Notes under the pieces: model-generated | Seen by the model: only the letters and a program-made list of their open reading frames with translations | Database searches by the model: none | What the model was told of the DNA's origin: nothing | Translations under genes and position numbers: made by a program | Origin: Eutreptiella sp. 'Long Island Sound 2002' | Taxonomy: Eukaryota; Euglenozoa; Euglenophyceae; Eutreptiales; Eutreptiaceae | Direction of reading: 5' to 3' | Assembly (NCBI GenBank): GCA_964036045.1 | Contig: OZ038381.1 | Coordinates: forward strand, 64,356,242 to 64,420,241 | DNA: 64,000 nt | Shown: positions 22,593 to 34,107 of the stretch, piece by piece | Position numbering within the stretch: the stretch's first letter is position 1 | Layout of the letters: every line of letters starts with the position of its first letter

Positions 22593-24921
22593 ACCAAAAG
22601 CCCTACGCCATTTTCGTTTTTCGAGCCACCTCAACGATGGCTCCACACAATTCAATGCGTACCAAAACTGATTTTTTGAGAAGGGGCAAATTTTGGTCGA
22701 AAATTAGGCCAATATGACCAAACCCCGGAGGCTCCTACTCGAAGCCTATGGGGAGTTGAGCCTCGAATCAAAGCAATATGTAAAGTACAGACCAAGAAGA
22801 ACATCTTGGATGGCTTGGTTGATTTTTGCCACCTTGTCTTTCATTTTATCTAATGTCGCCTTGTGAGCACGCGTGGCAAACTGCCTCTTTGCACACGCGC
22901 TCATATGCAAACACCAATGACATGAGTGGGCGGAGACAATCTAACCATAGTGTGCATATTTGAAGGCACCAAATATGGGCCTACTCCAAAAATGTTCCCT
23001 CATATGTTTTTTCGTCAATGACCCAAGGATATGTACATACCAATATCGCCGATACATGCACTTTTTCCCATAAATAGTGTGCTTCAAGGATTGGGGTGCT
23101 AAATTTGCTTCCATTATGCTATGAACCCCAACCCGTGTTGCAAAAGGGAAGCAAAGCTTCGGTTTGCATCCATGCAAAAGCCCAGGGCTCATATCTCTTG
23201 TGATACGGAGATACAATTTTTCGACTGACTACCTTTGGGTGAATTCTGGCCGTTTTGCCCAGAATGGCCACAAACCCCGTCTCCCCCTTAATGTTCCGCC
23301 CGAGGTTTGGTGCGCCACTTGACCAAGGGTAAGGGCGAATCAGAGAGGGCACATAAACCCGCATCGAATGGGGTGTTTCCCCATGTGGCCTCTCCTCTTG
23401 AAGGGAGAGTTGTGAGTCATCCAATTTGGGGTATGTTGCCATTCTGCCCCATTTGTGTGTCATTTTCCCTCCAATGGGGAAAATAGCTAGAGGCAATCAC
23501 GAGGGTTGGCAAGTGGCATATATTGGCACCTAAGTCCCATGTGTCTATAGCATTATTGGTTGGAAGGTTCCTCGCCTTGGCCATGGAGATATGGAATCAT
23601 GAGTGCGGGCCATTTTGGCCAAATTTCGCTGTTTTTGCCATTGTATGCCATATTGGAACTACCATATCTCCATGGGGCAGGGGACCTCGCCAGAGGAAAG
23701 GGCAATTATTGTAGCAGGTGACCAAGGGTTGAACACCATTGAGTTTTGGTATTTGCTCCTGCGGCCCATCCGGAGTTATTCACCTTTTGATGCGATCAAT
23801 GATCCCCTCAGTGAACAGTAAGCAGCCAGTGTGACAGCAAGCTAAATCCCAGGGCAGGGGACCAAAAGGGGATATCAAGGGTTGTGAATCAAGGCTTGGC
23901 GCGACGAGATCGCCAAGGTTTCCTACCCTCGCCGGTCGCCCGAGACGGCCAATTTTGCCATTTTGGCACTTGTGGATCCAGTTTGGACTGTCACCACGCC
24001 GAGTGGCATGGGGATCTTCGGAAGCCAAATGCATGGGGGTCTCGAATCGACTCCGGGTGAATCGCAAGTGGAACGGCGGATCCGATCTCCGAGCCAGCGT
24101 GGAGATATACCATTGGGGATACCTTCAATTTTTGCTCATTTTGGGTAACTAAAATGACCCCCTTTTGGGACCCCAATTTCACCCCCCCGTGTGGTCAGTT
24201 GGCGGTCCCATCTCTCTTTGCCTATGAGAAGCCTGGACCTTCTTTTAAGTTGTGCACTTAGATATAGGTCCTAGATTCTGCCTCCTATCCTGTGTGCTAT
24301 TGGCCTTGCCCTGGCCAAGCGAGCCGCCCGTGGGAATGACTTTGACTTTGGTGATTTTGGCATCATGACCCCACGTGGCGAATCCGTCGCGCCCTGATGC
24401 CGGAACCTCAGAGGAGGCCGCGTTGGGTGGAGGGTCCAGATAGTTCCTACTTGAAGGGCATAGGGTCAGGTGCGTCGTCCCTACCTCTGGCTGGTCCGGA
24501 CAAGGGGTCAGTTTTGGAGTTTTTCGAGCTAATATCAGTTTGGGCTGAAACAGCCCATTTTCAGCTACCAACTCCTAGGGGATAATGGCGGGGCCCTATC
24601 TCTGGGTCAAAGGGAAGTTGGGACCTGCCGCATAGGGAGCCACTGTTGGTTGGCCTTGGAGCCCCTTGGTTTGCAGGAACTCGCCTGTGGCTGGGCGGGA
24701 CAGCCTCCCCTATGGGCAGGGTTTCAGGGTCCGGACTGAGCAGGGCATGGGTTGTGTTTGAGCCCCCGCCCCAGCCAAGCACTGAGAGGGTCGAACCTGG
24801 GATTGGGATATGAGTTGGGACTGAGTGTCGATTGTCCTGTGATGCCCTTACCCCAGTCCAGTCTTAGCCCCATGTGTACATATCCTGATGTGTTTCTGTA
24901 CATACTTTTGTTCCCTTGTTT

Positions 24922-25064
24922 CAGAGTGGCAAGGATCCTGAAACGCTTTGTCACATAACATGAGCATGAGGATGCCCCTATGAGCGCAGTGCTTTGCCTG
25001 CCTGCTTGCTTGTGTGTGTCTGCCGCAGCGTCCCGTGGCCAGGCCCCCCACAGGAACGCGTCAA
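24922..25064. repeat. Direct repeat, copy 1 (partner 25256-25398)
   Basis: About 143 bp beginning TTCAGAGTGGCAAGGATCCT and ending at GGAACGCGTCA, repeated 334 bp downstream with few differences. It is a simple local duplication; frames through it are not convincing. Confidence 0.7.
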
Positions 25065-25255
25065 AAGCGTCCCACCGCCGCGGGGTTACCCATCCCTCGC
25101 GTGCCACTTGGGGCCACCTGTACCCCGAGCACCACGGGCTTCGCAGCGCCGCCAGGAGCATCGTGCCGAGCGTCAGCGACAGCACCGAGTCCATGAAGGA
25201 GGTGTAGCGACCGGAACTCTGACGTCAGCGAGTTCCCTCGGCCGACCAGTACCAG

Positions 25256-25398
25256 TTTCAGAGTGGCAAGGATCCTGAAACGCTTTGTCACTTGACATGA
25301 GCATGAGGATGCCCCTGTGAGCGCAGTGGTTTGCCTGCCTGCTTGCTTGTGCTTGTCCGCCGCAGCGTCCCATGGCCAGGCCCCCCACGGGAACGCGT
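25256..25398. repeat. Direct repeat, copy 2 (partner 24922-25064)
   Basis: Second copy of the 143-bp segment, differing at scattered positions (for example CACTTGACATG against CACATAACATG). The spacer 25065-25255 is unique. Confidence 0.7.
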
Positions 25399-25816
25399 CA
25401 CTGCATGCGATTGAGGCCGGGAGTGAATTTTCCTTCATCTCCAGCTCGATGCGATCAAATCTAGGGGCGGAAGTGTCGGTTTCTTCGGCGAAAAGGGGCG
25501 GGTCGTTCAAAAAATGTCGGCGCCGGACAAACTAGGTTGGAGTTTTACAGACGTCGGCGCCAGCGCGGGTCCCTCCCCGCCGGTGACGGTATGCAGACTG
25601 CGGCCCTAGCAGACTGCGAATGACTGCGCACGAACAGGCGACACGCGCATTTACGACAACCGAAAACACGACTGCAACTGATCTTCTGCAACTGATCTTC
25701 TGCTAAAAGGCGACATGGATGTTTTGAACCGTTCTGCAGCCCAAATTTCTAAAATAGTTGCATTATTTTATCGCCAGATGAAGGAACGATACCTGCAGAT
25801 TTCCAAGTCCCTCTAA

Positions 25817-27801
25817 GTGAAAGTCCACTCCCTCCTACTCATTTTCAACTCCCTTCTACTCATTTTCAACTCCCTCCTACTCATTTTCAACTCCCCCCTG
25901 CTCATTTTCAACTCCCTCCCAGTGAAAATCCACTCCCTTCTACTCATTTTCAACTCCCTGCTGCTCATTTTCAACTCCCCCCTGCTCAATTTCAACTCCC
26001 TCCTACTAATTTTCAACTCCCTCCTGCTCATTTTCAACTCGCTGCTGCTCATTTTCAACTCCCTCCTACTCATTTTCAACTCCCCTCTGCTCATTTTCAA
26101 CTCCCTCCAAGTGAACGTCCACTCCCTCCTACTCAATTTCAACTCCCTCCTGCTCATTTTCAACTCCCTCCTACTCATTTTCAACTCCCTCCTACTCATT
26201 TTCAACTCCCTCCTGCTCATTTTCAACTCCCTCAAAGTGAAACTCCACTCCCTCCTACTCAATTTCAACTCCCTGCTACTCATTTTCAACTCCCTCCTAC
26301 TCATTTGCAACTCCCTCTTGCTCATTTTCAACTCCCTCAAAGTGAAAGTCCACTCCCTCCTACTCAATTTCAACTCCCTCCTACTCAATTTCAACTCCCC
26401 CCTACTCATTTTCAACTCCCTCCAAGTGAAAGTCCACTCCCACCTACTCAATTTCAACTCCCTCCTACTCATTTTCAACTCCCTCCCAGTGAAAATTCAC
26501 TCCCTTCTACTCATTTTCAACTCCCTGCTGCTCATTTTCAACTCCCCCCTGCTCAATTTCAACTCCCTCCTACTCATTTTGAACTCCCTCCCGCTCATTT
26601 TCAACTCGCTGCTGCTCATTTTCAACTCCCTCCTACTCATTTTCAACTCCCCCCTGCTCATTTTCAACTCCCTCCAAGTGAACGTCCACTCCCTCCTACT
26701 CAATTTCAACTCCCTCCTGCTCATTTTCAACTCCCTCCTACTCATTTTCAACTCCCTCCTACTCATTTTCAACTCCCTCCTGCTCATTTTCAACTCCCTC
26801 AAAGTGAAACTCCACTCCCTCCTACTCAATTTCAACTCCCTGCTACTCATTTTCAACTCCCTCCTACTCATTTGCAACTCCCTCTTGCTCATTTTCAACT
26901 CCCTCAAAGTGAAAGTCCACTCCCTCCTACTCAATTTCAACTCCCTCCTACTCAATTTCAACTCCCCCCTACTCATTTTCAACTCCCTCCAAGTGAAAGT
27001 CCACTCCCACCTACTCAATTTCAACTCCCTCCTACTCATTTTCAACTCCCTCCCAGTGAAAATTCACTCCCTTCTACTCATTTTCAACTCCCTGCTGCTC
27101 ATTTTCAACTCCCCCCTGCTCAATTTCAACTCCCTCCTACTCATTTTGAACTCCCTCCCGCTCATTTTCAACTCGCTGCTGCTCATTTTCAACTCCCTCC
27201 TACTCATTTTCAACTCCCCCCTGCTCATTTTCAACTCCCTCCAAGTGAACGTCCACTCCCTCCTACTCAATTTCAACTCCCTCCTGCTCATTTTCAACTC
27301 CCTCCTACTCATTTTCAACTCCCTCCTACTCATTTTCAACTCCCTCCTGCTCATTTTGGACCCCCTCAAAGTGAAACTCCACTCCCTCCTACTCAATTTC
27401 AACTCCATCCTAATCTTTTTCAACTCCCTCCTACTCATTTTCAACTCCCTCTTGCTCATTTTTAACTCTCTCAAAGTGAAAATCCACTCACTCCTACTCA
27501 ATTTCAACTCCCTCCTACTCAATTTCAACTCCCCCCTACTCATTTCCAGCCCCCTCCAAGTGAAAATCCACTCCGACCTACTGAATTTCAACTCCCTCCT
27601 ACTCATTTTCAACTCCCTCAAAGTGAAAATCCACTCCCTCCTACTCAGTTGCAACTCCCTCCTACTCAATTTCAACTCCCCCCTACTCATTTTCAACTCC
27701 CTCCAAGTGAAAATACACTCCCTCCTACTCAATTTCGACTCCCTCCTATTCATTTTCGACTCCCTCCCACTCAATTTCAACTCCCTCCTACTCAATTTCA
27801 A
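25817..27801. repeat. 21-bp satellite with 567-bp higher-order period
   Basis: The monomer is about 21 bp (ACTCATTTTCAACTCCCTCCT and variants) with periodic variant monomers that contain AAGTGAAA or AAGTGAACGTCCACTCC. The variant GTGAACGTCCACTCC occurs at 26111, 26678 and 27245, exactly 567 bp (27 monomers) apart, so the array is built of 567-bp higher-order units. Because 21 is a multiple of 3 and the monomer lacks stops, long frames stay open on both strands (a 767-codon plus frame and several minus frames). I treat these as satellite, not genes. Confidence 0.9.
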
Positions 27802-27884
27802 CGGACCTCAGACCTCAGCAGTGGCAAACCCAACCTCACACAGGCAAACCCTGAAGGCATGGAACATAAACTCAGACATGAAAT

Positions 27885-28447
27885 TTGAAATGTCCTTAGT
27901 TCTTCGACACTTGAGCCCGCAAGTCCAAAAGCTATATACACTGATGCAACTCAGCTGGCGAAAGTTGTTCCCCACATGCAGTCCGAGCATACAACTGAGC
28001 CAAGTGAGTATCAACCTACTCAGCCGAGTCAACCATATTGTGAATGTGTGCATGCAAATTATCATTATACACGGCCTGCTGCGCACTCAGGCCCCCAGGA
28101 GCCTGATTCACGGTGGTTAGCGCATCTGAAAGCTCAAGGGCAGCATTCAGCTCTTCCTTCAGCGGCGGACAGCTACCCCTACCCTGACCCCTACCTCTTC
28201 CCTTTGTAGCACCCTTTGGACCATCCCCTCGCTTAGCGGCCTTCCTGACAGTTGGCTGCACAGTTCGCTTGGCGGCCACCGGCGGGTGAACAAGTCGTGG
28301 TGCTTGTGCACCTGCCACATCAACCTGTGTGGAGGAGGCTCGCATGTCCCCAAATTGGTTCAGTAGCCTCTCCTCTTCTTCCAGAAAGGCCCCTGCATCC
28401 TGTCCCTGGTCAGAAAGATGAGTTGCCACTTGATCCACATTAGTTAT
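27885..28447 (-). pseudogene. MULE transposase C-terminal extension beyond TAG codons
   Basis: The frame of the transposase continues past TAG 28448-28450 as ITNVDQVATHL and then 140 open codons: acidic helix, Arg/Gly/Lys-rich stretch (GRGRGQGRG), then LKEELNAALELSDALTTV. TAG 28016-28018 follows, then VDTHLAQLYARTACGEQL, TAG 27932-27934, LLDLRAQVSKN and TAA near 27887. The sequence between the TAGs keeps normal protein composition, so either the TAGs are decoded or the tail decayed recently. An alternative is that 28448 is the true stop. Confidence 0.5.
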
Positions 28448-31400
28448 CTATTGACGCATCCGGGACTGCAGGTTCCCAAGGGAGCGGACAATCTGCTCGC
28501 GTTTCGTTCTGGCTGGCAAATCAGCCCACGAGGAGATGTCGGTCAATATAATGTCATCATCCGTAGCATGGATTGCCACGGGTACCTGCACTGTGGGTAG
28601 GGGGAGGCGTTGGCTGCTGCATTTGGCACTGACAAGGCCCTGAGTTGCAGTCTGAAATTGTTTTAAAAAAACTATTGGATTGAACAACCCAAGATGGAAG
28701 CCGACTGAAGATGACCGATGATGCAAAACAGCAAAATAGTGACGACATGGATGCCCGACTCGGACAGCAAGTCCAAAACTACACCAAAACTTCGTATAGG
28801 CACCATCCTCAGCCAATGGCTCGAACAGACAAAAATAATGTGGACAGTTCCTGTAACGCGAAGTGCAGCTGGTTTCACTTCGCTTTACGTTGGAAACTAT
28901 ATTTTTGCCTTGGATTTGGTGCACACGATTGGAGATCGCACAGAATCTCGGTAGGTCTACCAACTCCGTCTCAAGTGAATCGTGACACTGTCGAGCATAG
29001 TTCCATAAGGGTGCCACACTGTTGGTAACTATATATTGGGCCTCCCTGGACACGTCATACTCATACACGAGGTACGCAGTTGAAGCATTCATCTGCTGGA
29101 GCATTCTATCAAACGCCCAGCTTGTCACCTTGCCTGAAACCAACTTGACATAGAATGGGAAGGCTTGGTTAGCTATTTTGTGATTGGCGTGCCGGTGATT
29201 CACCATTTCAGTATATTCAATTTTGTAGCCCTCCTTGGAGAGCAAGTGCAAAACAGATAACAAAATGTGGTAGTAACCTTTTCTTGCAGTTAGGTGGCGC
29301 TTTATGCGGCAATTCAAAGACTCAGCCTCCTGTGTGGACTTGCAGCCGAAGGTAAAAACTTCTACCTGCCATGCAACACACCACTGGTCAAGACGATGTA
29401 GGGGGGATCTGACTCCAAGGTAGTCCTTGACAGTTTTCCAGCGGGGGTCCCCCAGAATTTTGCGCCATAGAATATCAGCAGCGTCCTTATCTGGGCACTC
29501 CTGAACCTGTCGGATGGCGCTCTCAAGAGCAGTGAAATCGTGTTGCTCGAGGGAGTTTGGGCAGTTTTCGGTAAGATGGTTGTAAATATGAAAAAGGCAG
29601 AGGAAGTGAGCAGTTCGGTACGGGGGGAAAACCCTGGGAACGGACCCCAAGAGGGCGTATGCAGCATCACTGAACAAACCCCAGGGTGCACAACCGGTTG
29701 CCTTTATCCACTCCTGCCAGAGCCACCCATAATCCTCTGCATTTTCACTGCTTGGCATGCAGCCCTGAGCCAGGAGAAGGGTTTGGCCATGTTCGTTGAT
29801 ACCGCAAAACAGGGCCAATGCCTCGCAGTACCGATTCGATTTGTACGTGTTATCTTCAAAAATGACTTGTGCATATTTTCTGGCGTTTTTCACTTGCTCT
29901 GGCGTCATAAAAAACCATCTTCGTACAACACCAGTGATTGGGTCAGGGGCTTCATGATTGAAATACCAGGCAGGATCTGCCTGTTTGAGCATTTTCAGGT
30001 GGTTAATCAAACGTGCAAGATCATTTGGGCCCATCTTGCGTTTCATGGACTTGAAAGAATTTCTGATGTGCTGGGTTGAAAACCCTTTGATTGCTGGGTA
30101 CGCGTCCTCGCTATATTTCTTCCTCAAATTTACAAGAATTTCCTCCGGCATTTCACGGTGCTCATACGCCCGCTCACGGTCGTGCCAGAGCTCATCAGGG
30201 AGAGCTGATTTGTCCAGTGGGGCGGCCTCCTCCTCGTCAGGCCACCAAGGGTCAGAGTGGTCCCAATTACACTCGGTTAGCTTCCACAGGCCCGTGCCAG
30301 GATCATGGGTTAGCGTTGCACCATATGGACACAAATCACACTTCGTGAGAGGCCGGGGCTGCTTTTCTGGGCGTGCTCTACTGGTCTCCTTCATGGGCCC
30401 GTGTTGTTTTAGGCGTTCCCAAATGCGACAACCAATACGTGCCCGATTACTCCCCCCTGCAGACTTGCTGGTAACGCTGTTATGTATTGCCAACTCCCCC
30501 TGAATCTTATTCAGGTATGCAACAGCTTCGGTGTGGGACCGGAAGGTGCAGCCAACCTCGTCTCCAGGTCGGGGGGGGTGCTCGGAGGGACAATGGGCTT
30601 CGCGTTTCACGCGTTTGCGGGGGGGGATGTCGGGATGAGGTTTAGGATCAGAACGCGGTGACTGGGCAGCACTAAACTCATGCTTAATTAAGGGGGCCGG
30701 ATCCGTAGATTCTGTGGGTCCCGAGTCAGATGCCGGGGTTGAAGATAAGATGGCAGGGGGGTTTCCTCCGGGGGCAGGTCTGGATGATGCACCATTCGAA
30801 GGGCTTCTCAGAGCTTCTGGGTTTAGCACATCACTGCTTGAAACTGCCACTTCCGCGGGTTCCGTTTTGACGTTGTCCAACATTGACGAAGAAACACATC
30901 TCAAGGTCGCACAAGATGGATCGGCATATACACCCTCAAAGAGCAAGGTCATCTGGGCGGTGGTAGGGTGGCCCATGGACGCGTGGAGGGACCAAACGTT
31001 GGTTCGAAAGAAGTCTGCGGTTTGATCTTGCAGCAGGATGCAGTTCCATGCAACACCGCCGCGGAGACAGAACAGGACAAGAACTCGTTCGTTACGGACC
31101 CAGGTACCGGTTCTGCGTGAAACTCTACAAATTCGCTGATCATGAACGGGCACACCAGTGATGATCCTCACCAGATCTGAGATGGCAGCCTCATTGATAT
31201 CCTTAGGCACACACAGAACGAGGGTTCTGTCGAAGAGTGACACGAAAATGGGGATCTCTTTCCTCGCACATCGTCCCTTGTGGAGTAGTCGACACGGTAA
31301 GCATCTTCGCCGCCGTTGGTGGTGTCTACGATGCCTCCGATGAAGAAGGGAGAGAACAACAGCGGCCGAAACGAGACCACAAAGGACTATGGTCAGCCCC

Positions 31401-31495
31401 ACAAGGCTCCAGCCGACATCGGAGATTGCGCAGAGCAAAAGCATTAAGATGAACATGTCTGCAACGAGAGATGAACGTGAGAGGCTAACCCCCAT
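28448..31495 (-). CDS. MULE transposase with tandem N-terminal ubiquitin-like domains, FAR1-type and SWIM zinc fingers
   Basis: 1015 codons, uninterrupted. Residues 14-52 are hydrophobic, followed by an Arg/His-rich stretch. Residues 80-147 resemble ubiquitin (IPIFVSLFDRTLVLCVP, SDLVRIITGVPVHDQRI, VLVLFCLRGG) and end in LRGG. Residues 149-205 resemble a second ubiquitin-like fold (HASMGHPTTAQMTLLFEGV, CATLRC). A Pro/Ser linker follows; residues 315-415 look like a FAR1/WRKY-GCM1 zinc finger (GCTFRSHTEAV, KCDLCPYGA). The MULE DDE domain has Asp548 (FEDNTYKSN), Asp610 (LFSDAAYALLG), CLFHIYNHL and a Glu near 723-725 (TQEAESLN). A SWIM-like finger sits at 905-919 (CSFGLAVRVGHPCRH). MULE transposases cut and paste DNA at terminal inverted repeats. 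The start lies at the edge of the 53-bp satellite, so the first ~75 residues are uncertain. Confidence 0.85.
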   Translation of the reverse strand: MGVSLSRSSLVADMFILMLLLCAISDVGWSLVGLTIVLCGLVSAAVVLSLLHRRHRRHHQRRRRCLPCRLLHKGRCARKEIPIFVSLFDRTLVLCVPKDINEAAISDLVRIITGVPVHDQRICRVSRRTGTWVRNERVLVLFCLRGGVAWNCILLQDQTADFFRTNVWSLHASMGHPTTAQMTLLFEGVYADPSCATLRCVSSSMLDNVKTEPAEVAVSSSDVLNPEALRSPSNGASSRPAPGGNPPAILSSTPASDSGPTESTDPAPLIKHEFSAAQSPRSDPKPHPDIPPRKRVKREAHCPSEHPPRPGDEVGCTFRSHTEAVAYLNKIQGELAIHNSVTSKSAGGSNRARIGCRIWERLKQHGPMKETSRARPEKQPRPLTKCDLCPYGATLTHDPGTGLWKLTECNWDHSDPWWPDEEEAAPLDKSALPDELWHDRERAYEHREMPEEILVNLRKKYSEDAYPAIKGFSTQHIRNSFKSMKRKMGPNDLARLINHLKMLKQADPAWYFNHEAPDPITGVVRRWFFMTPEQVKNARKYAQVIFEDNTYKSNRYCEALALFCGINEHGQTLLLAQGCMPSSENAEDYGWLWQEWIKATGCAPWGLFSDAAYALLGSVPRVFPPYRTAHFLCLFHIYNHLTENCPNSLEQHDFTALESAIRQVQECPDKDAADILWRKILGDPRWKTVKDYLGVRSPLHRLDQWCVAWQVEVFTFGCKSTQEAESLNCRIKRHLTARKGYYHILLSVLHLLSKEGYKIEYTEMVNHRHANHKIANQAFPFYVKLVSGKVTSWAFDRMLQQMNASTAYLVYEYDVSREAQYIVTNSVAPLWNYARQCHDSLETELVDLPRFCAISNRVHQIQGKNIVSNVKRSETSCTSRYRNCPHYFCLFEPLAEDGAYTKFWCSFGLAVRVGHPCRHYFAVLHHRSSSVGFHLGLFNPIVFLKQFQTATQGLVSAKCSSQRLPLPTVQVPVAIHATDDDIILTDISSWADLPARTKREQIVRSLGNLQSRMRQ

Positions 31496-31499
31496 TATT

Positions 31500-32555
31500 G
31501 ATTCACAAAGGTCCTCTGATGCACGAACTTGATAGGCTACCCCCTGACTATTGAATTACCAGGGGCCTCTGATGCACGAACGTGATAGGCTGCCCCCTGA
31601 CTATTGGTTTACCAAGGGCCTCTGATGCACGAACTTGATAGGCTACCCCCTGACTGTTCATTTACTGGGGGCCTCTGATGCACGAACTTGATAGGCCACC
31701 CCCTGACTATTGATTTACCAGGGCCTCTGAAGCACGAACTTGATAGGCTACCCTCTGACTATTAATTTACCACGGGCCTCTGATGCATGAACTATATAGG
31801 CTACCCCCTGATTATTGATTTACCAGGCGCCTCTGATGCAAGAACTTGATAGGCTACCCCATGATTATTCAGTCAACAAGGGCCTCTGATGCACGAACTT
31901 GATAGGCTACCCCCTGACTATTGATCCACCTCGGGCCTCTGATGCACGACCTTGATAGGCTACCCCCTGATTATTCATTTACCAGGGGCCTCTGATGCAC
32001 AAACCTGATAGGCCGGCCCCTGACTATTGACTTACCAGGGGCCTCCGATGCACGAACTTGATAGGCCACCCCCTGACTATTGATTTACCCAGGGCCTCTG
32101 ATGCGCGGACCTGATAGGCTACCCCCTGACTATTGATTTACCAGGGGACTCTGATGCACGAACTTGATAGGCTACCCCCTGATTATTGATTTACCGGGCG
32201 CCTCTGATGCACGAACTTGATAGGCTACCCCCTGATTATTGAGTCAACAAGGGCCTCTGATGCACGAACTTGATAGGCTACCCCCTGACTATTGATTTGC
32301 CAGCGGCCTCTGATGCACGAACTTGAAAGGCTATCCCCTGATTATTGATTTACCGGGGGCCTCTGATGCACGAACTTCATAGGCTACCCCCTGACGATCG
32401 ATTTATCAGGGGCCTCTGATGCATGAACTTGATAGGCTACCCCCTGACCATTGATTTACCAGGGCCTCTGATGCACGAACTTGATAGGCTACCCCCTGAC
32501 TATTGATTCACCCGGGGCATCTGATGCACGAACTTGATAGGCTACTGTCTGACTC
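31500..32555 (+). repeat. 53-bp tandem satellite, left array (forward)
   Basis: About 20 units of roughly 53 bp, each containing CCTCTGATGCACGAACTTGA, then TAGGCTACCCCCTGACTATT and a variable TGATTTACCAGGGG-type joint. It starts at the 5' end of the MULE ORF. The same unit in reverse orientation fills 36940-40330, and a short forward block sits at 40331-40640, so the satellite brackets the SET gene in inverted fashion. Confidence 0.93.
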
Positions 32556-32880
32556 ATGTATGGCAGGACGTTGCCCTCCCCAGCCTTGAAGGATCCGGGG
32601 GGATGAAGGGGGTGGAGGGGGAGGTGAGGGCTGAGCTGGGGGGGAGGGGAGGGAGGGGCGGGGGGAGGGTTGGGAGGCTTGGGGGGTTGGAGGGGGAATT
32701 CGGGGGGGCCCGGGGTGGGAGGAGGATGTGGGGGGGGGGGGCGGGGGAGGAGGATATTGGAAAAGGTTGGAGGGGCGTAGGGGGGAGAGGGGTGGGGGGG
32801 CTTGGGGGGGTCGGAAGGTAGGTTTGGGAGGGCCCGGGGGGGGGAGCGTAGGGGGGAGACACAGGGGTAAAAGGAGGAAA
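32556..32880. repeat. G-rich low-complexity tract
   Basis: Plus strand is nearly all G with some A and T (runs of GGGGAGG and up to ten G). It could form G-quadruplexes. Open frames over it are Pro-rich and meaningless. It directly follows the 53-bp array. Confidence 0.8.
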
Positions 32881-34107
32881 CACTGGGGCGTCTGATGTAC
32901 GACGGGCAGCAACTCAATTAATGATTGAATCATGAATCATTCACAGGCCCACGCACCACAGGCAGGGGAACGAAACAAATCAATAGCAGAAGGATTGAGC
33001 AAGTAAAATGTGCAAATCCAGTACATCATTTTCAAGGATCTTAGCAGTTGTTCACACTTGGGCTAAACGCGAGAAACATATGGGGAGTCAGAATAAGGCG
33101 GATGACGACAACACTAACTAACACTTATAAGCACGTGGGAATAAACCATAGAAAATGGCCGGTAACCTGGAAACAAAACTCGCTGGCTGGGATTCGGCCC
33201 AGAGGGTGCCGTAGCTTGGTTATCGCCCCCCTGTAGGGGGACCCTCTGGCACTCGAGGCTCCCGGGGTGTGACCACACAGGATCCGCACATCTGTGGCGT
33301 CACGTACATTCCCCTAGCCTCGGTAGCTGCCTTACCTGCACTAATTGGCCAATGCCGTTTCCCAGGTCCCTTCTGACCTGTTTTGAAGGTCAGGAACAAG
33401 GTTTACGCCCACTTGCAACGTGGGTTGGGTCTGTATAATTCTCTTGAACCCATTTGGGTTCAAAATTTGAGTTCCCTTAACCGCACCCACGCAACTAAGA
33501 AGCGAAGGACGCAAACGCACTGTAGCTGTGGTGTCTTTGTAGCCTGTATCAGCCATTACTCTCAAGGTTAGACAAACGAAATAGGGTTCGGTCCGGTCAA
33601 ACCAGTCAAATCAGACGAAATGGGGTAGATCTGAATAATACTCTTGAACCTAAAAAATAGCGTGTTGTAACAACACCTGCCGTAACAAAAACCAGTACCT
33701 GTACCTGCAATCTGTCCCACCTGGTGAAACCAGATGGAAAGTAAGCAATGGGATCCGGTCAAGATCAGGTCAAATGAGACGAAATAGGGTGCCCTTTGGC
33801 TCGAAGAAATGAACAAACACCCCAGTAGCGCCAAAGAGAAAGTCACAGGGCTAGACACGCGCGTATCAGGTAGGAGGTCAGTAGGAGGTCAAACAGAATT
33901 CACCGCGCAGAGAAAGGAACAGAATGCAATGGAGCCTGGCCTTTCAATATTATATCTTGGTCCGGAAATCGGTGTCAAGGGTAAAATTTGCCAAGCAAAC
34001 AGCAGTCTGCTGACCCCCCCGCCGTAGAAGAAAATCGCGGAGCCTGCAATGTGTGGGTTCAGATCTCAGTCTTGGTCCTGCGATGTGCTCTGCCACTACA
34101 CACGCCA
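32881..34107. other. Interval without a supported gene
   Basis: Unique sequence of mixed composition; frames are short. A GGGTTCAAAATTTGAG-type patch near 33460 and TGGGGTAGATCTG near 33620 do not form a recognisable element. It may be the 3' flank of the minus-strand SET gene. Confidence 0.4.

Larger units (their letters stand above)
19803..25810. other. 6-kb interval without a supported gene
   Basis: Frames are short on both strands and none shows a domain I recognise. The first 2 kb may include the gypsy-2 3' end: a purine-rich tract at 21909-21916 followed by TGAAG could be a polypurine tract and LTR start, but no partner LTR is in the window. 20820-20930 is a GC-rich patch of CGCC and GGTTCAAC repeats. 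22000-24990 is moderately AT-rich with short inverted repeats. Confidence 0.45.

Noticed and set aside
24724-25510. Two similar minus-strand ORFs with a signal-peptide-like start (MDSVLSLTLGTMLLAAL)
   Set aside because: They arise from the 143-bp direct repeat and its flanks; no domain and no continuation.
25817-28120. 767-codon plus-strand ORF rich in Leu, Phe, Asn and Ser
   Set aside because: It is the 21-bp satellite read in phase; other frames and the minus strand are equally open.
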